Notes: generated by a model not told the origin, from the sequence alone. 64,000 nucleotides of DNA from Hominiventricola filiformis (GCF_020686965.1 NZ_JAJEPS010000007.1:62001-126000), one strand, 5' to 3'; counted from the first letter of the stretch, positions 9,141 through 18,334 are shown. Numbers and translations: made by a program.

Positions 9141-11066
9141 ATGAAATATGGATTTGTGAAGACAGCAGCGGTCTCTCCGAAGATCCGCGTGGCTGATACA
9201 GAGTACAATGCACAGGAAACCATCCGTCTGATGAGGGAAGCCTGGGAGAAGGGTGCCAGGATCATTGTATTTCCGGAGCTTGGCATTACCGGTTACACCT
9301 GTTCCGACCTGTTCCGCCAGGATATTCTGCTGGAAGGAGCGCAAAAAGCGTTGCAGGAGATCGTAGCGGCAAGTAAAGGCATGGACGGTCTTTTCTTTGC
9401 AGGTCTTCCACTGGAAATAAACGGAAAGCTCTACAATGTGGCAGCTGCTTATTCTGACGGACATTTGCTGGGACTGGTGCCAAAGGCATATATTCCCAAT
9501 TACAGTGAGTTTTATGAGGCGCGTCATTTTACGGCAGCACCGGTTGGATGCACTTCTGTTACATGGCAGGATGGGACAACTGTTCCCTTTGGAACAGATC
9601 TTCTGTTTACCTGTAAAACCATGCCGGGCCTGAAGGTGGCAGCGGAGATCTGCGAAGATCTGTGGACGCCCAATCCGCCCAGCGTCTGCCACGCCATGCA
9701 CGGTGCGACTGTGATCGTCAATCTGTCTGCCAGTGATGAGGTTACCGGCAAGGATTCCTATCGCCGGGATCTGGTGAAGATTCAGTCCGGCCGTCTGGTA
9801 TGCGGCTATATCTACGCCAGCGCAGGCGAAGGAGAGTCCTCCACGGATCTGGTATTCGGTGGACATCATCTGATCGCAGAGAACGGCTCCGTGCTGGCAG
9901 AGTCTGAAAGATTCACCAACGAGACTATCTATGGAGATCTGGACATTGAACGTCTGGTGGGAGAGAGAAGACATTATACGACCTATGATGTAACTGCAGA
10001 TCCGGATGGTTATATGGAAATAACTTATGAGATGAAATCTGCGGATGCATCTTTTGACCGTTATGTGGACAAGGCTCCCTTCGTGCCGGGACGGAAAGAG
10101 GAGCGCGAGAAACGTTGTGAGGAGATTCTTGCCATCCAGTCCATGGGGCTGAAGAAACGTATGGAGCATACCCATTGTAAAAGCGTGGTCATCGGTATTT
10201 CCGGAGGTCTTGACTCCACACTGGCACTTCTGGTGGCAGCAAGAGCAGTGGATCGCCTGAACCTGCCAAGAACCTGTATTACAGCAGTGACCATGCCATG
10301 CTTTGGAACTACAGACCGTACTTACAATAATGCCTGTGAGCTGACCAGACGTCTTGGGGCACAGCTTCGGGAAGTGGATATTAAGGAAGCGGTCAGCATT
10401 CATTTCCGTGATATCGGGCATGACAGCAGTGTCCATGATGTGACCTATGAGAATTCCCAGGCCAGAGAGCGTACCCAGATTCTGATGGATGTGGCAAACC
10501 AGACCTGCGGTATGGTCATCGGAACCGGAGATATGTCCGAGCTTGCCCTTGGCTGGGCAACTTATAACGGTGATCATATGTCCATGTACGGTGTCAATGT
10601 ATCCGTGCCGAAGACCCTGGTGCGCCATCTGGTACGCTACTATGCAGATACCTGCGGGGATGAAGAGCTTTCCGCAATTCTGTTGGATATCCTTGATACA
10701 CCGGTGAGTCCGGAACTTCTGCCACCGGAAAATGGAACCATCTCCCAGAAGACGGAAGATCTGGTAGGGCCTTATGAGCTTCATGATTTTTATCTTTACT
10801 ATATGCTCCGCTTCGGTTTTGCACCGGATAAGATTTTCTATCTGGCAAAGCAGGCCTTTGCAGGGGAGTACGATGATGAGATCATTCTAAAATGGCTCAA
10901 AACCTTTATGCGCCGGTTCTTTGCGCAGCAGTTCAAGCGTTCCTGTCTGCCGGATGGCCCGAAGGTCGGTACGGTAGCCGTGTCTCCGAGAGGAGACCTG
11001 CGTATGCCGAGTGACGCCTGCGCGAAGCTCTGGCTGGACAGTCTGGAGAAGATCAATTTATCATAA
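9141..11066 (+). CDS. nadE: glutamine-dependent NAD+ synthetase
   Basis: This enzyme makes NAD+ from nicotinic acid adenine dinucleotide, ATP and glutamine, the last step of NAD synthesis. The N-terminal nitrilase-like glutaminase domain shows the Glu-Lys-Cys triad at E46 (FPELGITGY), K115 (GLVPKAYIPN) and C171 (EICEDLW). The C-terminal synthetase domain has the PP-loop GISGGLDSTLALL and GTGDMSELALGW. At 641 aa it is the long, two-domain form, so ammonia is channelled internally rather than supplied free. AAGGAG lies 8 nt before the ATG. Confidence 0.96.
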   Translation: MKYGFVKTAAVSPKIRVADTEYNAQETIRLMREAWEKGARIIVFPELGITGYTCSDLFRQDILLEGAQKALQEIVAASKGMDGLFFAGLPLEINGKLYNVAAAYSDGHLLGLVPKAYIPNYSEFYEARHFTAAPVGCTSVTWQDGTTVPFGTDLLFTCKTMPGLKVAAEICEDLWTPNPPSVCHAMHGATVIVNLSASDEVTGKDSYRRDLVKIQSGRLVCGYIYASAGEGESSTDLVFGGHHLIAENGSVLAESERFTNETIYGDLDIERLVGERRHYTTYDVTADPDGYMEITYEMKSADASFDRYVDKAPFVPGRKEEREKRCEEILAIQSMGLKKRMEHTHCKSVVIGISGGLDSTLALLVAARAVDRLNLPRTCITAVTMPCFGTTDRTYNNACELTRRLGAQLREVDIKEAVSIHFRDIGHDSSVHDVTYENSQARERTQILMDVANQTCGMVIGTGDMSELALGWATYNGDHMSMYGVNVSVPKTLVRHLVRYYADTCGDEELSAILLDILDTPVSPELLPPENGTISQKTEDLVGPYELHDFYLYYMLRFGFAPDKIFYLAKQAFAGEYDDEIILKWLKTFMRRFFAQQFKRSCLPDGPKVGTVAVSPRGDLRMPSDACAKLWLDSLEKINLS

Positions 11067-11081
11067 CGGAGGAGAAAGTAT

Positions 11082-11363
11082 ATGGATAACGAATCAAGAG
11101 AAAAATTAAGACCTGTTCTGTATCTGGCAGCAGGTGCCTATCTTGTCTATCTGGCATTTAAGATGTACGGAGGGCTGGGACAGATGGCAGGAACTGAACA
11201 TACGGTGAGCATGATTGCCATGGTAGTATTCGGCGTGTTCGGAGCTGCAACCTTTATCTTCGGGCTTCTGGTGGCGAAGAAAGTATTTCTGGATCAGAAA
11301 CCGGGTGCATTCGGGGAGACCCCGGAAGAGACCGAAGAGTCGGAGCAGGAAGAGGAAAAATAA
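11082..11363 (+). CDS. small two-helix membrane protein, unknown function
   Basis: A 93-aa protein with two predicted membrane helices (about residues 10-27, PVLYLAAGAYLVYLAF, and 45-65, IAMVVFGVFGAATFIFGLLV) and a strongly acidic C-terminal tail ending in ETEESEQEEEK. GGAGGAG is placed well before the ATG, and the gene follows nadE by 15 nt, so it is probably cotranscribed. I do not recognise a family. The charge pattern suggests two helices with a cytoplasmic or external acidic tail; function unknown. Confidence 0.75.
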   Translation: MDNESREKLRPVLYLAAGAYLVYLAFKMYGGLGQMAGTEHTVSMIAMVVFGVFGAATFIFGLLVAKKVFLDQKPGAFGETPEETEESEQEEEK

Positions 11364-11388
11364 GGAAACTTAAAAAAGTCATAATCAG

Positions 11389-11454
11389 AAACCTCATTCA
11401 TATAGTTTATAGAGAGTTAAAGTGCGACTATAAAATATGGAATGAGGTTTTTGT
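11389..11454 (+). terminator. hairpin/terminator whose 3' arm contains the next gene's Shine-Dalgarno
   Basis: AAACCTCATTC (11389-11399) pairs perfectly with GAATGAGGTTT (11440-11450), and the loop holds a second inner stem TATAGT/ACTATA (11401-11406 with 11427-11432). Five Ts follow the GG. It can end the nadE transcript. The 3' arm includes GAGGT, the only ribosome binding site for the ATG at 11456, so the stem would also mask that site in any transcript starting upstream. Confidence 0.65.
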
Positions 11455-11455
11455 T

Positions 11456-12718
11456 ATGCCGGAAAATGAGATGATGGAGACAGGAACAGATGGAATTGTA
11501 GGAAAACTGCAGGTCCGTCTGGTGGAAGAAGGGACACGCCGTCCGGTTGCGGGGGCGGACATACAGATCACCTATGAAGGCAGCCCGGACAGTCCGGTGA
11601 AAAGTACGGTGACGGATGAGTCCGGAATGACGGGGATTATGGATCTTCCTGCGCCGGATCCCTCCTACAGTGAAAATTATTCGGAGCAGCAGCCCTATTC
11701 GGAGTATACGGTGCGGGTGCTGGCTCCCGGTTATGAAGATGTGGAAGTGGCGGGAACGGAAGTGCTGCCGAATGTGACAGCGATTCAGGAGATCCGGATG
11801 CGGAAAGCCAGACAGCAGGAAGAATTTTGGCGGATTGTCATCGGCCCACATACACTTTTCGGCAATTATCCACCAAAGATTGCGGAACCGGAGATCAAGC
11901 CGGTGACGGAGACCGGGGAGATTGTCTTAAACCGGGTAGTTATTCCGGAATATGTCATCGTTCATGACGGTGTACCTACGGACAGTACAGCAAAAAACTA
12001 CTGGGTCCGTTACCGGGATTATATTAAAAATGTGGCTTCCAGTGAGATCTATGCCACCTGGACGGACGCTGCCATCCGGGCAAATGTGCTGGCAATCATG
12101 TCATTCACCCTGAATCGTGTCTATACAGAATGGTACAGAAATAAGGGATATGATTTCACGATTACCTCTTCTACGGCATTTGATCAGAAATGGATCTACG
12201 GGAGAAATATTTTCCAGGATATTTCTGATGTGGTGGATGAGATGTTTGGAAATTATCTGTCCAGACCCAATGTAAAACAGCCGATCCTCACCCAGTACTG
12301 TGACGGGCGGCAGGTATCCTGCCCAAACTGGATGACCCAGTGGGGTTCCCAGGCGCTGGGACAGCAGGGATATTCCACCATTGAGATTCTGAGGTATTAT
12401 TATGGGGAGAGCATCTATATCAACACGGCAGTGGAGATTGCAGGAGTTCCGTCTTCCTGGCCGGGATATGATCTGGGAGAAGGGTCCGGCGGTACTAAGG
12501 TACGGCAGATGCAGGAGCAGCTGAATGTAATTGCGCAGGCTTATCCGGCTCTTCCCATGGTAGATGCGGACGGTATTTTCGGGCCGGAGACCAAAGCAGC
12601 AGTAGAAAAATTTCAGTCCATCTTTGGACTCCCGGTGACCGGAATCGTGGATTATCGCACCTGGTATAAAATATCCGAGATCTATGTGGGTGTCTCCAGA
12701 ATTGCAGAGCTGGCATGA
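11456..12718 (+). CDS. SpoIID-like peptidoglycan-binding protein
   Basis: A 420-aa protein with three regions. Residues about 10-105 look like a carboxypeptidase-regulatory (beta-sandwich) domain: LQVRLVEEGTRRPVAGADI and a VRVLAPGYEDVEVAGTEV repeat. The middle part (AAIRANVLAIMSFTLNRVYTEWY...DFTITSSTAFDQ) resembles the SpoIID/LytB domain that binds or cleaves peptidoglycan. The C-terminal 70 residues are a PG_binding_1 repeat (GGTKVRQMQEQLNVI ... GIFGPETKAAVEKFQSIFGLPVTG). There is no signal peptide. Such proteins are common in spore-forming Clostridia; a role in spore or cell-wall remodelling is inference. Its ribosome binding site lies inside the upstream hairpin. Confidence 0.75.
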   Translation: MPENEMMETGTDGIVGKLQVRLVEEGTRRPVAGADIQITYEGSPDSPVKSTVTDESGMTGIMDLPAPDPSYSENYSEQQPYSEYTVRVLAPGYEDVEVAGTEVLPNVTAIQEIRMRKARQQEEFWRIVIGPHTLFGNYPPKIAEPEIKPVTETGEIVLNRVVIPEYVIVHDGVPTDSTAKNYWVRYRDYIKNVASSEIYATWTDAAIRANVLAIMSFTLNRVYTEWYRNKGYDFTITSSTAFDQKWIYGRNIFQDISDVVDEMFGNYLSRPNVKQPILTQYCDGRQVSCPNWMTQWGSQALGQQGYSTIEILRYYYGESIYINTAVEIAGVPSSWPGYDLGEGSGGTKVRQMQEQLNVIAQAYPALPMVDADGIFGPETKAAVEKFQSIFGLPVTGIVDYRTWYKISEIYVGVSRIAELA

Positions 12719-12766
12719 TCTGCGGATAACAACGATAATTTAAGAAAAACATAAGAAATAAAGTCT

Positions 12767-12794
12767 TTGCAATTTAAAAAAAATTGAGTATAAT
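12767..12794 (+). promoter_or_regulatory. sigma-A promoter of mreB
   Basis: TTGCAA (12767-12772), a 16-bp A-rich spacer, and a perfect TATAAT (12789-12794). Transcription would start near 12801, leaving a leader of about 90 nt that contains a small GGGG/CCCC hairpin. A second TTGACA at 12828 has no good -10 partner. Confidence 0.7.
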
Positions 12795-12890
12795 GTAGTG
12801 TATCGGTTTGCGGGGTAATCCCCCCCTTGACAGAAGAAAAAAACAGATGCATCATTTGAAATAGATGAAAAGAACGAAAGGAGAACATTT

Positions 12891-13889
12891 ATGGCAGGAA
12901 CAGATGTAGGAATTGATTTGGGAACAGCCAGCATCCTTGTGTATATCAAAGGAAAAGGTGTCGTATTGAAAGAGCCGTCCGTAGTGGCGTTTGACAGAGA
13001 TACAAATAAGATTAAAGCAATTGGTGAGGAGGCCCGCCTGATGCTGGGCCGTACACCTGGCAATATTGTGGCAGTACGTCCCCTTCGTCAGGGCGTTATT
13101 TCTGATTTCACCGTTACGGAGAAGATGCTGGAGCACTTCATCCGCAAGGCAGTCGGCAAAAAGACATTCCGGAAGCCGAAGATCGCAGTCTGCGTGCCAA
13201 GCGGTGTTACCGAGGTAGAGAAGAAAGCAGTTGAGGATGCGACCTATCAGGCAGGAGCAAGAGAAGTATTTATCATCGAGGAGCCGATTGCAGCAGCTAT
13301 CGGAGCAGGTATCGATATTTCCAGACCGTGCGGAAATATGATCGTGGATATCGGAGGCGGTACCACAGATATTGCAGTCATCTCTCTTGGAGGAACTGTA
13401 GTTAGCACTTCCATTAAGATTGCAGGTGATGATTTTGATGAGGCGATTGTCCGTTTCATGAGAAAGAAACATAATCTTCTGATTGGAGAGAGAACCGCAG
13501 AAGATATTAAGATTAAAGTAGGAAGCTGCTATCCGAGATCCGAGGTAGACAGCATTGATGTCCGCGGACGTAACCTGGTAACCGGTCTGCCGAAGACGGT
13601 AACCGTTACTTCTGAGGAGACTGAGGAAGCGCTGAAAGAGACCACTTCCCAGATTGTGGAGGCTGTTCACAGTGTACTGGAGCGCACGCCACCTGAGCTG
13701 ACTGCAGATATTGCAGAGCGTGGAATCGTTCTGACCGGAGGCGGAGCACTGCTTCGTGGACTGGAAGAGCTTCTGGAGTCCAAGACAGGAATCAACACCA
13801 TGACCGCAGAAGATCCCATGAAGTGTGTGGCAATCGGAACCGGTAAATTCGTAGAGTTCCTTTCCGGACATAAGGATGAAGAACCGTAA
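12891..13889 (+). CDS. mreB: rod shape-determining protein MreB/Mbl
   Basis: A bacterial actin that forms membrane-associated filaments guiding the elongasome. The 332-aa sequence carries the actin-superfamily ATP-binding motifs: GIDLGTASILVY (phosphate 1), IVDIGGGTTDIAVI (phosphate 2) and LTGGGALLRGLEE (adenosine motif). It is closest to the MreB/Mbl group rather than to DnaK or FtsA. The gene stands alone: its own promoter precedes it and a strong terminator follows, and mreC, mreD or pbp2 are not adjacent. AAAGGAG lies 8 nt before the ATG. Which of several possible MreB paralogues it is cannot be told here. Confidence 0.93.
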   Translation: MAGTDVGIDLGTASILVYIKGKGVVLKEPSVVAFDRDTNKIKAIGEEARLMLGRTPGNIVAVRPLRQGVISDFTVTEKMLEHFIRKAVGKKTFRKPKIAVCVPSGVTEVEKKAVEDATYQAGAREVFIIEEPIAAAIGAGIDISRPCGNMIVDIGGGTTDIAVISLGGTVVSTSIKIAGDDFDEAIVRFMRKKHNLLIGERTAEDIKIKVGSCYPRSEVDSIDVRGRNLVTGLPKTVTVTSEETEEALKETTSQIVEAVHSVLERTPPELTADIAERGIVLTGGGALLRGLEELLESKTGINTMTAEDPMKCVAIGTGKFVEFLSGHKDEEP

Positions 13890-13911
13890 TCAATAAGAAG
13901 AACAGATGTGG

Positions 13912-13967
13912 GGCTGTTGCAGAAAGGCAGAAGATCAAAAATCTGCTTTTTTGAAGCAGCCTTTTTT
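13912..13967 (+). terminator. intrinsic terminator after mreB
   Basis: A stem of about 20 pairs with one mismatch, from GGCTGTTGCAGAAAGGCAGA to TCTGCTTTTTTGAAGCAGCC, ending at 13961 and followed by six Ts. It resembles the terminator after the Crh-like gene (both begin GGGCTGTT). Confidence 0.88.
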
Positions 13968-13981
13968 GTACGGGGTTAAGG

Positions 13982-16213
13982 ATGGAGATACGAAAAGGAT
14001 ATGTGGAACACATTGTGTTCCGCAACACAGAAAATGGATATACGGTTTTTCAGATGGTGACCGACGATGAGGAACTGACCTGTGTCGGTGTGTTCTCCGT
14101 GATTTCCGAGGGGGAACTGATTCAGGTGTCCGGCACGATGAAGGAGCATCCCTTATACGGGGAACAGCTACAGGCAGAACAGTATGAACTTCTGGCGCCG
14201 GAAGATGAGACGGCTATGGAGCGTTATCTGGGAAGCGGTGCCATTAAGGGGATCGGAGCGGCGATGGCAGCACGGATTGTCCGGAGATTCAAAGGAGATA
14301 CCTTTCGGATTATTGAGGAAGAGCCGGAGCGCCTGTCAGAGGTCAAGGGCATCAGTGAGCGGAAAGCCATGGAGATCTCGGAACAGATGGCAGAGAAAAA
14401 GGAACTGCGTCAGGCCATGATGTTTCTGACTCAGTACGGTATCTCCATGTCACTGGCAGTGAAGATTTATCAGGAATATGGACCGAAGACTTATCAGGTG
14501 GTGCAGGAAAATCCGTATCGTCTGGCAGATGACATTTCCGGAATTGGATTTAAGATGGCAGACGAGATCGCGGGGCGGATCGGGATTCATACGAATTCCG
14601 ATTACCGGATCCGAAGCGGACTTTTGTATGTGCTTTTACAGGCGGCTGCGGAAGGACATACCTGTCTGCCGCGAGAGATGCTGCTTCGCCGGGCATCGGA
14701 GCTTTTGCATGTGGCAGCGGAAGATATTGAAGTACAGATGATGAATCTCTGTATGGATCGAAAACTGATCCTGAAGGAAAAGAATGACCAGACCATGGTC
14801 TTTTACAGCCAGTATTACTATATGGAACTGAACACGGCCAGAATGCTCCACGACCTGAATCTGACCTGCAGGATGGAGGAAGAGGATATCCTGAAGAAAC
14901 TGCAGGCAGTGGAACGGCAGGAGAAGATGGAGCTGGATGAGATGCAGCGCCGGGCGGTGGTGGAATCGGTGAAGAACGGACTTCTGATTCTGACGGGAGG
15001 TCCCGGAACCGGTAAGACGACAACGATCAATTCCATCATCCGATATTTTGAGACGGAGGATATGGAGATCCTTCTGGCGGCGCCTACGGGCCGTGCGGCC
15101 AAGCGAATGACGGAGGCGACCGGTTATGAGGCAGTGACCATTCACCGGCTTCTGGAGCTCTCTGGCGCGCCTTCGGAAGATCGGACACAGGTTTCCTTCG
15201 AGCGAAATGAGGAAAATCCGCTGGAGGCGGATGTGATCATTATCGATGAAGTGTCCATGGTGGATATTTTCCTTATGCATGCACTTTTAAAAGCAGTGAC
15301 GCCGGGGACCCGTCTGGTACTGGTGGGTGATATCAATCAGTTGCCAAGCGTGGGTCCAGGCTGTGTATTAAAGGACATTATCCGGTCCGAAGCGTATCCG
15401 GTTGTCATGCTGACGAAGATTTTCCGTCAGGCCAGCCAGAGTGACATTATCGTCAATGCCCATAAGATCAACCGTGGAGAACAGGTGACGCTTGATAATA
15501 AGAGCCGGGATTTCTTCTTTCTGGAACGGCAGGATCCGAATGTGATTCTGCGGGTAGTGCTTGCACTGGTGCAGGAAAAGATGCCGCGTTATGTAAATGC
15601 GAAGATGTACGATATTCAGGTGCTGACACCCATGCGGAAGGGTGTGCTGGGTGTGGAACATCTGAATGAAATCCTGCAGCGGTATCTGAATCCGCCTGCG
15701 GAAGACAAGGCAGAGCGGCAGACTGCCCGGGGGATGTTCCGGGAAGGCGACAAGGTCATGCAGGTAAAAAATAACTATCAGATCGAATGGGAGGCAAAAA
15801 ACCGGTATGGCATAGCCATCGACAAAGGAACCGGAATCTTTAACGGCGACATGGGTGTGATTCAGGAGATTGACCTGCAGGCAGAGCAGGTGGAGGTCCT
15901 GTTTGACGATTACCGGACCGTGACCTACAGCTTTGAAAGCCTGGATGAGCTGGAACTGGCCTATGCGGTCACGATTCACAAATCCCAGGGAAGTGAGTAT
16001 CCGGCAGTGGTGATTCCGCTGCTCACAGGTCCACGGATGCTCATGAACCGAAATCTTCTCTATACGGCAGTTACGAGAGCCAGATCCTGTGTGACACTGG
16101 TGGGAAGTAAGGAGACCTTCCGGATGATGGTGGAAAACAGCAGTGAGCAGGCGCGTTACAGCGGTCTTGCGGACCGCATCAGTGAGGTGGAGCAGCTTGA
16201 GCAGATGGAATAA
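13982..16213 (+). CDS. recD2: ATP-dependent DNA helicase RecD2
   Basis: A superfamily 1B 5'-3' helicase of the RecD2 type, found in bacteria that lack RecBC partners for it. The 743-aa sequence has an N-terminal OB-like region, helix-hairpin-helix repeats (GSGAIKGIGAAMAARIV, ISERKAMEISEQM, DDISGIGFKMAD) and the helicase core: Walker A GGPGTGKTTT, Walker B VIIIDEVSM, GDINQLPSVGPG, and the motif VI region AYAVTIHKSQGSEYPAV ... NLLYTAVTRAR. RecD2 acts in replication-fork and mismatch-repair contexts in Bacillus. The next gene, comF, begins inside its 3' end. Confidence 0.94.
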   Translation: MEIRKGYVEHIVFRNTENGYTVFQMVTDDEELTCVGVFSVISEGELIQVSGTMKEHPLYGEQLQAEQYELLAPEDETAMERYLGSGAIKGIGAAMAARIVRRFKGDTFRIIEEEPERLSEVKGISERKAMEISEQMAEKKELRQAMMFLTQYGISMSLAVKIYQEYGPKTYQVVQENPYRLADDISGIGFKMADEIAGRIGIHTNSDYRIRSGLLYVLLQAAAEGHTCLPREMLLRRASELLHVAAEDIEVQMMNLCMDRKLILKEKNDQTMVFYSQYYYMELNTARMLHDLNLTCRMEEEDILKKLQAVERQEKMELDEMQRRAVVESVKNGLLILTGGPGTGKTTTINSIIRYFETEDMEILLAAPTGRAAKRMTEATGYEAVTIHRLLELSGAPSEDRTQVSFERNEENPLEADVIIIDEVSMVDIFLMHALLKAVTPGTRLVLVGDINQLPSVGPGCVLKDIIRSEAYPVVMLTKIFRQASQSDIIVNAHKINRGEQVTLDNKSRDFFFLERQDPNVILRVVLALVQEKMPRYVNAKMYDIQVLTPMRKGVLGVEHLNEILQRYLNPPAEDKAERQTARGMFREGDKVMQVKNNYQIEWEAKNRYGIAIDKGTGIFNGDMGVIQEIDLQAEQVEVLFDDYRTVTYSFESLDELELAYAVTIHKSQGSEYPAVVIPLLTGPRMLMNRNLLYTAVTRARSCVTLVGSKETFRMMVENSSEQARYSGLADRISEVEQLEQME

Positions 16214-16916
16214 ATTTGACCCGGTGGGACTTTTGTTTCCACGCAGATGTCCCGTATGCCATGAGGTAGTGGAAGATTCCGGAGAGCTTGCCTGCGACAT
16301 TTGCAGGACAAGACTTGTGAGAGTTCGGGATCCATTCTGCGGGAAGTGCGGAAAACCACTCGCCGTAGAAGAACAGGAATACTGTGGGGACTGTATGCGA
16401 AAGAAGCATGCTTATGACAGAGGGCGTGCCGCATTTGTGTATGAGGAATGGATGCGGCGGTCCATTGCGCAGTATAAATATGGAGGCAGGAGAGAATATG
16501 CAGAATTTTATGCAGAGGAAATTCTGCTGGCCTGTGCGCGGGAGATGATAAGATGGAAAGCGGAAGTACTGGTTCCGATCCCGCTTCATCCATCCAGACA
16601 AAGAAAAAGAGGCTATAACCAGGCAGAACTTCTGGCGGCGAAGCTGGCGAAAAAAAGTGGCATTCCAATGGATGCGGACTGCCTTATAAGAACAAAAAGA
16701 ACCCGGGCACAGAAGGAATTAAGTGACCGGAACCGTCTTGAAAATCTGAAAAACGCTTTTTCCGTTCAGGAAAAAAAGGTTCCCTGTAAACGAATCATTC
16801 TGGTGGACGACATCTATACGACCGGAAGTACCATGGACGAAGCAGCCCGTGTTTTAAAGGAAAACGGTGCAGAATTCATATATTTTTTATGCATTTCTGT
16901 TGGAAGAGGCTCCTGA
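16197..16916 (+). CDS. comF: ComF family protein (phosphoribosyltransferase-like)
   Basis: ComF/GntX-type protein; in naturally competent bacteria ComFC works with the ComFA helicase on incoming DNA. The N-terminus carries a zinc finger (CPVC, CDIC, CGKCG, CGDC) and the C-terminus a phosphoribosyltransferase domain with the PRPP motif ILVDDIYTTGSTM. I propose a TTG start at 16197 (239 aa), because GAGGTGG (16184-16190) lies 6 nt upstream and the conserved FDPVGLLFPRRCPVC follows directly; this overlaps recD2 by 17 nt. No comFA or other com gene is adjacent, so the link to DNA uptake is by family only. Confidence 0.85.
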   Translation: MSRWNKFDPVGLLFPRRCPVCHEVVEDSGELACDICRTRLVRVRDPFCGKCGKPLAVEEQEYCGDCMRKKHAYDRGRAAFVYEEWMRRSIAQYKYGGRREYAEFYAEEILLACAREMIRWKAEVLVPIPLHPSRQRKRGYNQAELLAAKLAKKSGIPMDADCLIRTKRTRAQKELSDRNRLENLKNAFSVQEKKVPCKRIILVDDIYTTGSTMDEAARVLKENGAEFIYFLCISVGRGS

Positions 16917-16956
16917 GTGTGTTATACTATGTAGTATTGAGGTGGAGACTGCTTAT

Positions 16957-17400
16957 ATGATTAATGAAGAGAAAGTAATTCTGATGACCAGAGCTTCTCT
17001 CTATGAAGAGAAGCAGAAAAAGAAAGCTTTGAAGATCAGCAAATATTTCCGGCATGACTATATCAGCCTGCAGCTCCTTACTGGATGGTTTTTTGCAACC
17101 GTCAGCTTTGCACTCTGTGCGGCACTGTGGGCAGTATGTAATATGGAATATCTGCTGAATAATATACATAAGATGGATTTGAAAAGTTTCGGACTGACCA
17201 TACTGGTGCTGTATGTACTTACAGTAGCGGTCTATTCTTGTCTGCTGTACGGAGTATGTTCCTACCGCTATAGTCAGGCCAGAAGAAGTGTGGGAAGTTA
17301 TGCTCAGACTTTAAAGAAGATCTCCGATATTTATGAGAAAGAGGAAGCAGCAGGATCGGAGAAAACAGACGGAGGAGAGAAGCATGACAGCATTACTTGA
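16957..17400 (+). CDS. two-helix membrane protein, unknown function
   Basis: A 147-aa protein. An N-terminal basic, coiled-coil-like stretch (SLYEEKQKKKALKISKYF) is followed by a first membrane helix (LLTGWFFATVSFALCAALWAV), a short loop, and a second helix (LTILVLYVLTVAVYSCLLYGVC). The C-terminal 45 residues are polar and lysine/glutamate-rich. I chose ATG 16957, preceded by GAGGTGGAG; the frame extends upstream into comF but without a start signal. It overlaps the next membrane-protein gene by 17 nt, so both are made together. No family recognised; the pair sits directly before cdaA. Confidence 0.7.
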   Translation: MINEEKVILMTRASLYEEKQKKKALKISKYFRHDYISLQLLTGWFFATVSFALCAALWAVCNMEYLLNNIHKMDLKSFGLTILVLYVLTVAVYSCLLYGVCSYRYSQARRSVGSYAQTLKKISDIYEKEEAAGSEKTDGGEKHDSIT

Positions 17401-18334
17401 GATAAAACAGCGCATGAAGGAATTTTATGCGAAATATGATATTTATATTATTCCGGCTGTGAAGTTTATTCTGGCAATGGCGGCGTTTCTTACAATCAAC
17501 AGCCAGATTGGGTTCATGGAGAAGATTACCAGCCCTGTGATTTCCGTATTGCTGGCACTCTTATGTTCCTTCCTTCCAGTCAACATGATTGCCGTATTTG
17601 GAAGCTTGCTTATGTGTGCACATGCCTTTGCACTTTCCTTGGAAGTATTTGCTATGACAGCGGGACTCCTGCTGATCATGTATCTTCTGTATTTCCGGGT
17701 TGCCCCCGGACAGGGCTATGTGCTGGTGCTGACGCCGCTGGCATTTCTGCTTCAGATTCCTTATGTGATACCGCTGGTGCTGGGACTGGTAGGAGGTCCG
17801 GTCTGTGCGGTGCCCATGGCATTTGGAACAATGCTTTACTATCTGATGTATTATATGAAAACGAATGAAACCATGCTGTCCAGTACGGAAACAGAGGGCA
17901 TGGCTTCCCGTCTGACCTATCTGGTGGAAAATGTGCTGAACAACAAAGCGGTACTGATGACGATTCTGATCTTTGCTCTGGTGCTGATGGTGGTCTATGC
18001 GATCCATCGGATGAGTACAGATTACGCGTGGTACATGGCGATCGGTTCCGGCGCAGTGCTGAATGTGGTGCTGTTCCTGACCGGCGGACTGATCATGCAA
18101 GTCAGAATTTCCCTGTTGGGCCTTGTGATCGGTACAGCAGTGTCTGTACTGATCGCACTGCTTGTAGAGTTTTTTGTATTCAGCGTGGACTATTCCAGAA
18201 CGGAATATGCTCAGTTTGAAGATGATGAATATTATTACTATGTGAAGGCAGTGCCGAAGATGTCCATTGCCATTCCTGATAAAAAAGTAAAGAAGATTAA
18301 TACGAGACGCAGAAACACAAGGAGAAAACACTAA
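17384..18334 (+). CDS. polytopic membrane protein, unknown function, upstream of cdaA
   Basis: A 316-aa protein with about eight hydrophobic segments (for example AVKFILAMAAFLTI, PVISVLLALLCSFLP, TAGLLLIMYLLYF, YVIPLVLGLVGGP, MTILIFALVLMVVYAI, VLNVVLFLTGGLIM, LGLVIGTAVSVLIALLVEFFVF). After the last helix comes an acidic-aromatic patch (FEDDEYYYYVKAVPKMSIAIP) and a very basic tail (KKINTRRRNTRRKH), probably cytoplasmic. I use ATG 17384 after GGAGGAG. It overlaps the previous gene by 17 nt and lies 33 nt before cdaA, suggesting a shared message with the c-di-AMP genes. No known domain recognised. Confidence 0.75.
   Translation: MTALLEIKQRMKEFYAKYDIYIIPAVKFILAMAAFLTINSQIGFMEKITSPVISVLLALLCSFLPVNMIAVFGSLLMCAHAFALSLEVFAMTAGLLLIMYLLYFRVAPGQGYVLVLTPLAFLLQIPYVIPLVLGLVGGPVCAVPMAFGTMLYYLMYYMKTNETMLSSTETEGMASRLTYLVENVLNNKAVLMTILIFALVLMVVYAIHRMSTDYAWYMAIGSGAVLNVVLFLTGGLIMQVRISLLGLVIGTAVSVLIALLVEFFVFSVDYSRTEYAQFEDDEYYYYVKAVPKMSIAIPDKKVKKINTRRRNTRRKH

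Noticed and set aside
9123..10784. 553-codon open frame on the minus strand across nadE
   Set aside because: It is the complement of a clear, full-length nadE with both catalytic domains; the translation is rich in His, Cys and Ser as expected of an antisense shadow.
12828..12856. second promoter TTGACA upstream of mreB
   Set aside because: The 17-bp spaced hexamer is CATCAT, a poor -10; the TTGCAA/TATAAT promoter upstream is much better.
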